Origin: RGIG1995 sp045126815 | GTDB lineage: Bacteria; Bacillota; Clostridia; Oscillospirales; CAG-272 | Assembly (NCBI GenBank): GCA_045126815.1 | Contig: JBGVPD010000067.1 | Span: forward strand, 1 to 29,422 | Length of the DNA stretch: 29,422 nucleotides | Direction: 5' to 3' | In this document: positions 22,132 to 29,422 of the stretch, piece after piece | Layout of the letters: every line of letters starts with the position of its first letter | Numbering within the stretch: position 1 is the first letter of the stretch | Notes under the pieces: generated by a model | Databases searched by the model: none | Seen by the model: only the letters and a program-made list of their open reading frames with translations | What the model was told of the DNA's origin: nothing | Position numbers and translations under genes: made by a program

Positions 22132-23303
22132 ATAAGTTTTTGGATTATATTTTCGGAAACGTTAATGTGAAAATTGATATAAAAGACACCGAAAAATGTA
22201 TTAATATCCTTCATAGGAACAAAATATTAGCAGGGGAAATGAAGAGACTTGAAGAGGGGTATTTTTCTTTTTCAATAAGATACGGAAAGCTTGAATCTGT
22301 TAAGTGTTTGCTTGACAAATCAGGCATAAAGGTTTATAGTATAAAAGGGAAAGGTTTGCCATTTTTGCTTAAATTACGCAAGAAAAGATACGGACTTGTT
22401 GTAGGGGCTGTTATTTTTTGTTTAAGTATATGGGTATCTAATTTGTTCGTATGGGATCTAACCTTTTCGGGTAATGAAAATATTCCCGATACTGTCGTGG
22501 AAATGCAGCTAAATGAAGCCGGTTTCGGCGTGGGAACGTACATACCCAAAATTGATTTTTATAAGCTTTGTAACGTCTTTTTGCAACAAACAGAAGACTT
22601 TTCGTTCGTGTCCGTAAATATGGAAGGTACGACAGCTCATATTGAGCTTCGCGAAAGAAAAAAAGATGATGAAACAGAAGAATATAAGGCATCGAATATA
22701 GTTGCAAAATACAGTGGGCAAGTAGACAGTATGACGGTATATTCGGGAAATGCCGTAATTGAAAAAAAGTCGGTCGTAAAGAAAGGAGACCTGCTTGTGA
22801 GTGGGTTCCTTGAAAAAACGTACGGTTTTGAGATAGTTCGTTCAAGCGGCAGCGTTTATGCTTACGTTACGCGCAATTTTGACGTTGAGATACCGTTTGA
22901 AAAGCAGATAAAGGTGTATACGGGAAACACCAACGAAAGTATGCGCTGTACCTTTTTTGGTAAGGACTTTAATATTTACTCGAAAAAAAGCGAAAAACTA
23001 ACAGACTATGATGAAATAATAGACCGAGAAAGGTTAGTGCTTTTTGATAGAGTAAAGTTACCATTGATATTTACCAAGAGTATAAATAAAGAATACAGAC
23101 TTGAAAACATAACCTTGAGCGAGGAAGAGGCAAGGCAAGAGGCTGAAAAAGAAATGAGCAGGATCTTGCTTGACGAACTTTACGATTCTGAGGTGCTTGA
23201 AAGAAGAACTTCTTTTGAGGTGACTGATAATTCATTCAAATTGTCTTGTGAAGTGTTCTGCCTTACAGATATTGCGCTTGAAAAAGAGATAAAAACAAAT
23301 TAA
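22122..23303 (+). CDS. yqfD: Sporulation protein YqfD
   Basis: YqfD is a membrane-anchored sporulation protein related to stage IV forespore engulfment factors. The 393-residue protein has an N-terminal domain (FGNVNVKIDIKDTEKCINILHRNKI), a single membrane segment around 90-113 (YGLVVGAVIFCLSIWVSNLFVW), and the following FSGNENIP, GTYIPKID and AHIELRERKK region typical of the family. The C-terminal part (IVAKYSGQVDSMTVYSGNA, VKKGDLLVSGF) contains a lipoyl-like beta hammerhead. The ATG is at 22122 behind GGGGAG. Length is normal. It is second in the yqfC-yqfD-phoH run. Confidence 0.88.
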   Translation: MPINKFLDYIFGNVNVKIDIKDTEKCINILHRNKILAGEMKRLEEGYFSFSIRYGKLESVKCLLDKSGIKVYSIKGKGLPFLLKLRKKRYGLVVGAVIFCLSIWVSNLFVWDLTFSGNENIPDTVVEMQLNEAGFGVGTYIPKIDFYKLCNVFLQQTEDFSFVSVNMEGTTAHIELRERKKDDETEEYKASNIVAKYSGQVDSMTVYSGNAVIEKKSVVKKGDLLVSGFLEKTYGFEIVRSSGSVYAYVTRNFDVEIPFEKQIKVYTGNTNESMRCTFFGKDFNIYSKKSEKLTDYDEIIDRERLVLFDRVKLPLIFTKSINKEYRLENITLSEEEARQEAEKEMSRILLDELYDSEVLERRTSFEVTDNSFKLSCEVFCLTDIALEKEIKTN

Positions 23304-23342
23304 TAATATATAGAAATAAATGTACAACGGAAGGAAAAAATA

Positions 23343-24359
23343 ATGTCGGAAAAAGTATTGCTCACCGATACGTTTGAACAAACGTCGGTCATATTCGGAA
23401 ATTTTGATATTAACGTGCAGATGGTAGAAAACGCGTTTGGTGTCAGAATAACCAACCGAGATACAGAGAGAACGGCGGGAAATGCAATTGTAATCAGCGG
23501 TGAACAAAATGATGTTGAAAATGCTTATACTTGCCTTATGTATTTAAAAAAACTGTCGGTATTAAACGACAGTGTTACCGAACAAAACGTTGATTACGTT
23601 ATAAGTATGGTAAAAGACGGTAAGGACGACGAACTTTTGGATTTTGGTGACGACTGTATATGTGTCACATCGAGAGGAAAGCCGATAAAGGCAAAGACGG
23701 TAGGGCAAAAGCACTACGTTGATGCAATAAAAAACAATATGGTCGTAATGGGGATAGGCCCTGCGGGTACGGGTAAGACGTTTTTAGCTGTAGCTATGGC
23801 AGTTACTGCACTGCGAAACAAGCAGGTCAGCAGAATAATTCTGACACGCCCTGCAGTTGAAGCGGGAGAAAAGTTAGGATATCTTCCGGGAGATCTGCAA
23901 AATAAGATAGATCCGTATTTACGTCCTTTGTACGACGCTATGTATGAACTTATGGGCGGTGAAAATTATCTTCGTAACCTTGAAAAAGGTGTGATCGAAA
24001 TAGCCCCGTTGGCATATATGAGAGGAAGAACGCTTGACGATTCTTTTATAATTCTTGACGAGGCTCAGAACACAACGCCCGAACAAATGAAGATGTTTTT
24101 AACGAGACTGGGATTTAACACGAAAGCGGTCGTTACGGGAGATATAACCCAAACTGACCTGCCATTTGGCAAGAAGAGCGGACTTGTTGAGTCGATGAAG
24201 ATATTGAAAGATGTTGAGGGGATACGTATCCACAACTTTACGTCACGTGACGTTGTTAGACATAAGCTCGTTCAAAGAATAATTGATGCTTACGATAAAT
24301 ACGAAAAAGAGAAAGCCGAAAAGGGTAATTCTCAACGTATAAAAAGAACAATAAAATAA
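23343..24359 (+). CDS. phoH: PhoH-like ATPase
   Basis: PhoH proteins are cytoplasmic ATPases linked to RNA metabolism; the gene usually lies between yqfD and ybeY. The 338-residue protein has a KH-like N-terminal domain (NVQMVENAFGVRITNRD), Walker A GPAGTGKT (139-146), a Walker B/DEAQN motif (FIILDEAQN), and the family's LTRPAVEAGEKLGYLPGDLQ, PLYDAMYELMG, YMRGRTL, VTGDITQTDLP and GIRIHNFTSRDVVRH segments. GGAAGG lies seven to eight bases before ATG. Length is as expected. The sequence shows a typical PhoH; no nuclease PIN domain is fused. Confidence 0.94.
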   Translation: MSEKVLLTDTFEQTSVIFGNFDINVQMVENAFGVRITNRDTERTAGNAIVISGEQNDVENAYTCLMYLKKLSVLNDSVTEQNVDYVISMVKDGKDDELLDFGDDCICVTSRGKPIKAKTVGQKHYVDAIKNNMVVMGIGPAGTGKTFLAVAMAVTALRNKQVSRIILTRPAVEAGEKLGYLPGDLQNKIDPYLRPLYDAMYELMGGENYLRNLEKGVIEIAPLAYMRGRTLDDSFIILDEAQNTTPEQMKMFLTRLGFNTKAVVTGDITQTDLPFGKKSGLVESMKILKDVEGIRIHNFTSRDVVRHKLVQRIIDAYDKYEKEKAEKGNSQRIKRTIK

Positions 24360-24369
24360 AGAGGGAAAT

Positions 24370-24816
24370 ATGGTTACCTATTATATAACTAACGAACAAG
24401 ATAAGATCGAATATACACCAAAATTTGACGAGCTGATAAAGATTGCAGTCGAGGGTACATTGGAGTATGAAGGGGTTGAGGGAAACTGTGAAATATCAGT
24501 CACCTTTACCGATAACGAAAATATAAGAGAATTAAACAGAGAATACAGAGATATAGACAGAGAGACAGACGTATTATCTTTTCCGATGGAAGATGAGGGA
24601 GACGATATTGTTTTGGGGGACGTTGTGATATCTCTTGAAAAGGCAAAGGAACAGGCTGGAGAATACGGTCATTCACTCGAGAGAGAAATATCTTTTCTTT
24701 GCGTTCATTCTTGTTTGCATTTGTTGGGATATGACCACGAAACAGGCGAGGAAGACGAGAAGGAAATGTTTAAAAGACAAGAAGAAATACTTAATAATAT
24801 AGGACAAAAACGATAA
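24370..24816 (+). CDS. ybeY: Endoribonuclease YbeY (rRNA maturation)
   Basis: YbeY is a zinc-dependent endoribonuclease involved in 16S rRNA 3'-end maturation and ribosome quality control. The 148-residue protein carries the metal motif HxxxHxxxxxH as His113, His117 and His123 (HSCLHLLGYDH), preceded by the conserved REYRDIDRETDVLSFPM and LGDVVISLEKA. It begins 11 bases after phoH with GAGGG before ATG, and is followed by era after 13 bases, so all are in one unit. The identity is secure. Confidence 0.95.
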   Translation: MVTYYITNEQDKIEYTPKFDELIKIAVEGTLEYEGVEGNCEISVTFTDNENIRELNREYRDIDRETDVLSFPMEDEGDDIVLGDVVISLEKAKEQAGEYGHSLEREISFLCVHSCLHLLGYDHETGEEDEKEMFKRQEEILNNIGQKR

Positions 24817-24829
24817 AAGAGGTAAAAAT

Positions 24830-25714
24830 ATGCGCAGAACAGCATTTATAGCAATAGTAGGCAGACCTAACGTTGGCAAATCTACACTGCTTAATTCACT
24901 TATGGGAGAAAAGATTGCCATAGTATCAAAGAAACCGCAGACAACAAGAAACAGAATAACGGGAATACTTACAAAAGGGGAAGATCAGTACGTTTTCCTC
25001 GATACGCCGGGAATGCATAAACCTAAAACTAAGCTTGGCGATATTATGGTAAAGAACGTAAGAAAAACGGTTGGAGAATCGGATGCCGTTATCCTTGTTG
25101 TCGATGCATCTTACGCACCCGGACAGATCGAAGAAGGCTTTATTGAAAAAATAAAGAAGCAGGAGTTACCTGCAATACTTGTTATAAACAAAACCGATAA
25201 ATGTGACGGAGAGAGAATAGGTGAGACGATAAAAGCGTACTCAGAATTACACGATTTTAAGTCCATTATTCCTATTTCAGCTATAAAAGATGACGGAACT
25301 GAAATTGTTCTAAAAGAAGCTGAGAGCTTTTTGGAAGAGGGAGAATGGTTTTTCCCCGAAAATGCATTGACAGATCAGCCCGAAAGACAGATTGCGGCTG
25401 AAATAATCAGAGAGAAGTTACTTAGAACTCTTGACGAAGAAATACCTCACGGAACGGCTGTTGTTGTTGAGACGTTTGAAGAAAGCAAGAGCTTACTTAA
25501 AATAAATGCAACGGTATACTGCGAAAAAGACACTCATAAGGGCATAATAATCGGTAAAAAAGGCGAGACGTTGAAGAAGATTGGCACTTATGCAAGAGAA
25601 GATATGGAAGAGTTTTTCGGAGTTAAGGTGTTCTTGAATATTTGGGTAAAGGTAAAGGAAAATTGGAGAGACTCACAGCAGACCATTTCCAATTTTGGCT
25701 TTAAGCTTGACTGA
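24830..25714 (+). CDS. era: GTPase Era
   Basis: Era is an essential GTPase that binds the 3' end of 16S rRNA during 30S assembly. The 294-residue protein has the G1 motif GRPNVGKS (11-18), a switch I region KPQTTRNRI, G3 DTPGMH, G4 NKTD and a G5-like ISAIK. The C-terminal KH domain contains IIGKKGETLKKIG and the closing VFLNIWVKVKENWRDS. GAGGT precedes ATG. Its stop codon overlaps the recO start by one base (TGATG). It probably acts with YbeY, encoded directly upstream, in rRNA maturation. Confidence 0.96.
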   Translation: MRRTAFIAIVGRPNVGKSTLLNSLMGEKIAIVSKKPQTTRNRITGILTKGEDQYVFLDTPGMHKPKTKLGDIMVKNVRKTVGESDAVILVVDASYAPGQIEEGFIEKIKKQELPAILVINKTDKCDGERIGETIKAYSELHDFKSIIPISAIKDDGTEIVLKEAESFLEEGEWFFPENALTDQPERQIAAEIIREKLLRTLDEEIPHGTAVVVETFEESKSLLKINATVYCEKDTHKGIIIGKKGETLKKIGTYAREDMEEFFGVKVFLNIWVKVKENWRDSQQTISNFGFKLD

Positions 25715-26511
25715 TGGCTGAACAAAATATAATAAAAGTAAAGGGAATCGTTACAAGGTCGGTACAGTACAAGGAAAATGACAAGATCATAACTTTACTG
25801 ACGGCTGAATACGGTCTTATATCCGTTTACTGTCACGGCGCAAGAAGTAACAAGAGTAAATATCTTACGTCTACAAGACTGTTTTGCTATTCCGAATTTA
25901 TATTGACCAGAAAAAAAGATTTTTACTATATAAAAGAAGCTGATTACATAGAGGCGTTTTTTGATATAGTTAACAGTATGGACAAGCTTTTTTTAGGGCA
26001 GTATTTTCTTGAGGTAGTGAATGAGGTTTGTGTTGAGGGTGTTACACAAGACGGTATAACGAGGCTGCTTTTAAATTCTCTTTACGCTTTAAGTAAAGAT
26101 TTATGCGAATATACCAAGATAAAGAGTACGTTTGAGATGCGTATTTGTGCGGAGATGGGATTAGCGCCAAACGTAAGTATGTGCCGTAAATGCGGAGACA
26201 GCAAATCGGAAGCATATTATTTTGACTTTATAAACGGGGATATGATATGCAACAAATGTCTGCTATCTGAGGAAGAAGAAAGTAAGTACAGCTTTGAAGA
26301 ACAGAGGGCGGGGGCATACACGGTAGTTTCTCCGTCGGTTGCAGTAGCGATAAAGTATATAACCGATACAAAGATAGAAAGGCTGTTTTCTTATACTTTG
26401 CAAGAAGAAGCTTCAAAAGACTTTTCTTATCTTAGTGAAAAATATTTGCTTAATCAGGTCGGCAAAAAATTTATAACACTTGATTTATACAACGAACAAA
26501 TAAAGAATTAA
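25714..26511 (+). CDS. recO: DNA repair protein RecO
   Basis: RecO helps RecF/RecR load RecA on single-stranded DNA coated with SSB. The 265-residue protein has an N-terminal OB-fold (VKGIVTRSVQYKENDKIITLLTAEYGLISVYCHGARS) and a central zinc finger with Cys157-x2-Cys160 (MCRKCG) and Cys179-x2-Cys182 (ICNKCL). A helical C-terminal part follows. There is no ribosome binding site upstream; the start overlaps the era stop, so translation is coupled. Length is normal for Firmicutes. Confidence 0.93.
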   Translation: MAEQNIIKVKGIVTRSVQYKENDKIITLLTAEYGLISVYCHGARSNKSKYLTSTRLFCYSEFILTRKKDFYYIKEADYIEAFFDIVNSMDKLFLGQYFLEVVNEVCVEGVTQDGITRLLLNSLYALSKDLCEYTKIKSTFEMRICAEMGLAPNVSMCRKCGDSKSEAYYFDFINGDMICNKCLLSEEEESKYSFEEQRAGAYTVVSPSVAVAIKYITDTKIERLFSYTLQEEASKDFSYLSEKYLLNQVGKKFITLDLYNEQIKN

Positions 26512-26524
26512 AAAGAGAGACAAA

Positions 26525-28909
26525 ATGGCATTTGAAAAAGCTTTAAAAACACTTGAATACAATAAAATACTTGAACTGTTGACAAAATTTGCCCATACAC
26601 AAGGGGCAAAGGAGATGGCAAGGGCACTAACTCCCTCAGATAATATATGGGAGATAAAAAATATGCTTTGTCAAACGACGGATGCTTTGGAGTATCTAAA
26701 TAAGAAGGGAATGCCTTCTTTTGGGAATGTTATTGACATAACTTTCGCCGTAGACAATGCGAGAAAGGGTGCTGTGCTTACAATACCCACACTTCTTGAT
26801 ATAGCTAACGTTTTGAGAACGTCGAGAGGACTTTTGGAGTATTCAAAGGGAGACGTAAATTCTGAAAACGTTCTTATTGAGATTTTTGATAGACTATATA
26901 CCGACAAAAATCTTGAGAATAGAATTTTCAAAGCGTTAATATCGGAAGATACGGTTGCAGATGATGCGAGTCCTGCTTTAAGCGATATCAGAAGAAAGAT
27001 CAGAAATACAAATTCGAAGATAAAGGACTCTTTACAAAAGTATATAAACAGTCCAAACTATTCAAAGTATCTTCAGGAAAATATTATAACGATAAGAAAC
27101 GGAAGATACGTTATACCCGTCAAGGTAGAGTATAAGAACGAGGTTAAGGGATTGGTTCACGATACTTCGTCAACGGGGTCAACGTTGTTTATCGAGCCTA
27201 TGCCCGTTGTTGACGCAAATAACGAGCTTCGCGAACTTGAAAACAAAGAAAAGGTTGAGATTGAGCGTATTCTTTATATGCTTTCATCTGCCTGTGCCGA
27301 CAGAGCGGAAGAGATAATCTTAAACTATGAGAATATAACGCTACTTTCGTTTATATTTGCAAAGGCAGGGCTTTCGGTGGATATGAAGGCTTGTTCACCC
27401 TTTATAAACGAGGATAAAAAATATAATCTTGTTAAGGCGAGACATCCTTTGCTTGATAAGGATAAGGTAGTACCTATATCGGCGTCGCTCGGAGACACGT
27501 ATGATACCCTTGTTATAACAGGTCCCAATACGGGTGGTAAGACCGTTTCGCTTAAGACTTTAGGGCTATTTGCGCTTATGGTTCAGTCAGGACTTCATAT
27601 ACCGTGTTCGGAAGAATCAACGGTGTGCGTATTTTCTGATATTTATGCCGATATCGGAGATGAACAGAGTATAGAGCAATCATTGTCGACGTTCTCATCG
27701 CATATGGTTAATATAATAAACATAACGAAACAAGTAAGTGAAAATTCACTTATTTTATTTGATGAACTTGGCGCAGGAACGGATCCCGTTGAGGGCGCGG
27801 CACTTGCTATGGCGGTGCTTGAATACGTCAGAAGCAAAGGTGCGCTTTGTGCCGCAACGACACACTATGCAGAGCTTAAGGCTTACGCATTGGAAACAGA
27901 AGGCGTAACTAACGGCTCGTGTGAATTTGATATTAATACGTTAAAACCCACGTATAGACTCATAATCGGAACACCGGGCAAATCAAATGCGTTTGAAATA
28001 TCGTCAAAGTTAGGGCTTGATGACAGTATAGTCGGACACGCGAGAAAACTTGTTTCAAAAGAGAATAAGAAGTTCGAAGAGGTAATCGGAAAACTTGACG
28101 AAAGCCGACTTGAACTTGAAAGCAGAACTCTTGAGACCGAGAAAATGCGTGAAGAGTTTGAAAAATATAAAGCTGAAGCTGAAAGCAGAATATTTGAGGC
28201 AGAAAGAAGAGCCGAAAAGGAACTTAAAAATGCAAGAGAACAAGCAACGAGAATTCTCGGAAGCGCAAGAATGACGAGCGAATTCGTTCTTGAACAGCTT
28301 GATAAACTCAAAAAAGAAAAAGATGCGGAAGATGCTGCAAAACGCCTTGAAGATGCAAGAAACGTTATAAGAACAAGACTCAAATTTGCTGACGAAGAGA
28401 TAGATCCCGTAATCGAAAGAAAGGTCGGCGAAGGATATGCTTTACCAAGACCTCTAAAAGTCGGAGACGAAGTATTGCTCGTTAATATAAACAAACTTGG
28501 TATCGTTACAAAATTGCCCAATTCAAACGGCGTTGTTGAGGTTCAAACGGGAAATCTTAAAACAAAGACGAATTTATCTAATCTTGTTTTAAACGAGAGC
28601 GTAAAGAAGATCGAGGCGAAAAAAGAGAAGGCAAGGGTAAGTGCCGTAGCATCATTTAAACGTGACTTCAAGCCTACAATTGACGTGCGCGGACAGATCG
28701 GTGACGACGCTTGGTTTATGATCGATAAATATTTTGATGATGCGAAGATATCTTCGGTTAAGTCGGTAACTATATTGCACGGCAAGGGAACAGGTGCTTT
28801 ACGTGCAGCTATCTGGAAATATCTGAAAAAAGATAACAGAGTTGAAAGTTTCAGAGCAGGTAAATATGGTGAAGGCGACTACGGTGTAACCGTTGTTGAA
28901 TTAAAATAA
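26525..28909 (+). CDS. mutS2: Endonuclease MutS2
   Basis: MutS2 is a MutS-like ATPase with a nuclease Smr domain, linked to suppression of recombination and to rescue of collided ribosomes (as RqcU). The 794-residue protein has MutS core and lever regions, Walker A GPNTGGKT (about 333-340), LFDELGAGTDP for Walker B, and the STFSSHM motif. A long charged coiled coil follows (ESRLELESRTLETEKMREEF). The C-terminal Smr domain has IDVRGQ (from about 719) and HGKGTGALR (from about 752). It lacks MutS domain I for mismatch recognition, as expected. Only a weak AGAGAG precedes the ATG. The Smr motif is IDVRGQ rather than LDLRGL. Confidence 0.96.
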   Translation: MAFEKALKTLEYNKILELLTKFAHTQGAKEMARALTPSDNIWEIKNMLCQTTDALEYLNKKGMPSFGNVIDITFAVDNARKGAVLTIPTLLDIANVLRTSRGLLEYSKGDVNSENVLIEIFDRLYTDKNLENRIFKALISEDTVADDASPALSDIRRKIRNTNSKIKDSLQKYINSPNYSKYLQENIITIRNGRYVIPVKVEYKNEVKGLVHDTSSTGSTLFIEPMPVVDANNELRELENKEKVEIERILYMLSSACADRAEEIILNYENITLLSFIFAKAGLSVDMKACSPFINEDKKYNLVKARHPLLDKDKVVPISASLGDTYDTLVITGPNTGGKTVSLKTLGLFALMVQSGLHIPCSEESTVCVFSDIYADIGDEQSIEQSLSTFSSHMVNIINITKQVSENSLILFDELGAGTDPVEGAALAMAVLEYVRSKGALCAATTHYAELKAYALETEGVTNGSCEFDINTLKPTYRLIIGTPGKSNAFEISSKLGLDDSIVGHARKLVSKENKKFEEVIGKLDESRLELESRTLETEKMREEFEKYKAEAESRIFEAERRAEKELKNAREQATRILGSARMTSEFVLEQLDKLKKEKDAEDAAKRLEDARNVIRTRLKFADEEIDPVIERKVGEGYALPRPLKVGDEVLLVNINKLGIVTKLPNSNGVVEVQTGNLKTKTNLSNLVLNESVKKIEAKKEKARVSAVASFKRDFKPTIDVRGQIGDDAWFMIDKYFDDAKISSVKSVTILHGKGTGALRAAIWKYLKKDNRVESFRAGKYGEGDYGVTVVELK

Positions 28910-28923
28910 AGGGTGAAAAATAT

Positions 28924-29121
28924 ATGGACGAATTACTTGGCAGAATAAACGAGTTAGCTAAAAAGGCTAAAGAAAAAGGGTTAACCGTTGAAGAACAGGC
29001 TGAACGTGACAGTTTAAGAGCAGAATATATAAAGCAGTTTCGCGCATCAATGCGAGGAATACTTGATAATACCTACGTTCAGTACCCCGACGGAAGAAAA
29101 GAAAAAATCAAGAAAAAATAA
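28924..29121 (+). CDS. DUF896 (UPF0291/YnzC-like) protein
   Basis: This is a small cytoplasmic helical protein of 65 residues with the DUF896 hallmarks: MDELLGRINELAKKAKEKGLT, then EEQAERDSLRAEYIKQFRASMRG and a short YVQYPDG strand. In Bacillus the family includes YnzC and SOS-linked relatives. Function is not established. AAGGGTG precedes ATG 15 bases after mutS2, and a strong terminator follows, so it ends the operon. The open frame is typical in length. Confidence 0.88.
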   Translation: MDELLGRINELAKKAKEKGLTVEEQAERDSLRAEYIKQFRASMRGILDNTYVQYPDGRKEKIKKK

Positions 29122-29155
29122 AAAAAGTGTACGGTTTTTCCGTACACTTTTTTAC
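29121..29155. terminator. Bidirectional terminator after the DUF896 gene
   Basis: AAAAAAGTGTACGG (29121-29134) pairs with CCGTACACTTTTTT (29140-29153) around a T5 loop. With A and T tracts on both sides, it also suits the converging gene on the minus strand. Confidence 0.93.
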
Positions 29156-29160
29156 GTATA

Positions 29161-29422
29161 TCAATTAATATCAATATCTTCAAATATAGGACATTCCCGA
29201 TATTTACGAGAATCATTTAGTTGTTCTTCCGTTTTTACTGTCCAAACGAATTTATATGATTTATACAGTTTGGTTGAAAGAATAACGGGCAACGTGTTTC
29301 TGTCAAGATGATTGTAAGATATAAAATCGGGCTTGGCAAGAAAATTAAATGCCATAAGAGTGAGAATAATATTGAGCAAAGAAACTTTGTTTTTGTCTCG
29401 GCAAACGTTTGTGTATAGTTGA
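29161..29422 (-). CDS. Glycerophosphodiester phosphodiesterase, C-terminal part (runs off the window)
   Basis: Only the last 87 or so codons are visible; the frame is open to the window edge, so the start is outside. Features fit a GDPD barrel end: AKPDFISYNHLD (family PDFISYD), then KFVWTVKTEEQL (family WTVRSEEQ), and ECPIFED (family IFEG or IFED). The enzyme hydrolyses glycerophosphodiesters to glycerol-3-phosphate and an alcohol. The active-site His-rich N-terminal region is not in view, so catalytic integrity cannot be judged. A TTG at 29379 is an internal codon, not the real start. It converges on the DUF896 gene across a terminator. Confidence 0.7.
   Translation of the reverse strand, partial: QLYTNVCRDKNKVSLLNIILTLMAFNFLAKPDFISYNHLDRNTLPVILSTKLYKSYKFVWTVKTEEQLNDSRKYRECPIFEDIDIN

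Noticed and set aside
27883..28521. 212-residue open frame antisense to mutS2
   Set aside because: Low-complexity Ser/Phe/Leu-rich translation, typical of the complement of a charged coiled-coil region, and no ribosome binding site.

Overview
The window looks like a chromosomal segment of an AT-rich, Gram-positive, endospore-forming member of the Clostridia (Bacillota). The evidence is the YlbJ, YqfC and YqfD sporulation proteins, the phoH-ybeY-era-recO-mutS2 order, strong AGGAGG-type ribosome binding sites, TTG and GTG starts, sigma-A promoters of the TTGAxx-17-TATAAT type, and intrinsic terminators after most transcription units. Nearly all of it is ordinary core genome. There is no phage, insertion sequence, CRISPR array, tRNA or rRNA that I can see. 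Family names come from motifs read by eye and recalled families; no database was searched.

Region 1 (1-2920): a GC-rich, heavily folded + strand segment ends in an intrinsic terminator and is probably the 3' part of a structured non-coding RNA (possibly raiA-type). It converges on a minus-strand polar amino acid ABC transporter (binding lipoprotein, permease, ATPase) with a sigma-A promoter and a strong hairpin between its first two genes. The 359-base gap 2561-2919 holds only that promoter and a likely plsY promoter.

Region 2 (2920-10459): mostly single-gene units. They are plsY (phospholipid synthesis), an SDR oxidoreductase, trmO (tRNA modification), an exported leucine-rich-repeat protein with tandem cell-wall-binding repeats, a diacylglycerol-kinase-like lipid kinase, a class I glutamine amidotransferase of the gamma-glutamyl hydrolase type (minus), ddh (meso-diaminopimelate for lysine and peptidoglycan) and a YwlG/UPF0340 protein.

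Region 3 (10460-19050): trmL, then a likely operon of an MBL-fold hydrolase, gltX, glnS and metY. These are followed by two adjacent paralogous PHP-domain proteins of unknown substrate. The presence of glnS implies direct charging of tRNA-Gln instead of, or alongside, the GatCAB route.

Region 4 (19076-21775, minus): a DUF3343 putative S/Se carrier followed by a class V cysteine desulfurase, a five-cysteine small protein, and the sporulation membrane protein YlbJ.

Region 5 (21841-29121, plus): a tightly packed run of yqfC, yqfD, phoH, ybeY, era, recO, mutS2 and a DUF896 gene, covering sporulation, rRNA processing and ribosome assembly, and DNA recombination. A bidirectional terminator separates it from the 3' end of a minus-strand glycerophosphodiester phosphodiesterase gene that runs off the window.

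The least explained items are the tandem PHP proteins, the folded RNA at the left edge, the DUF3343/desulfurase pair with dyads upstream, and the recently duplicated repeats of the surface protein.
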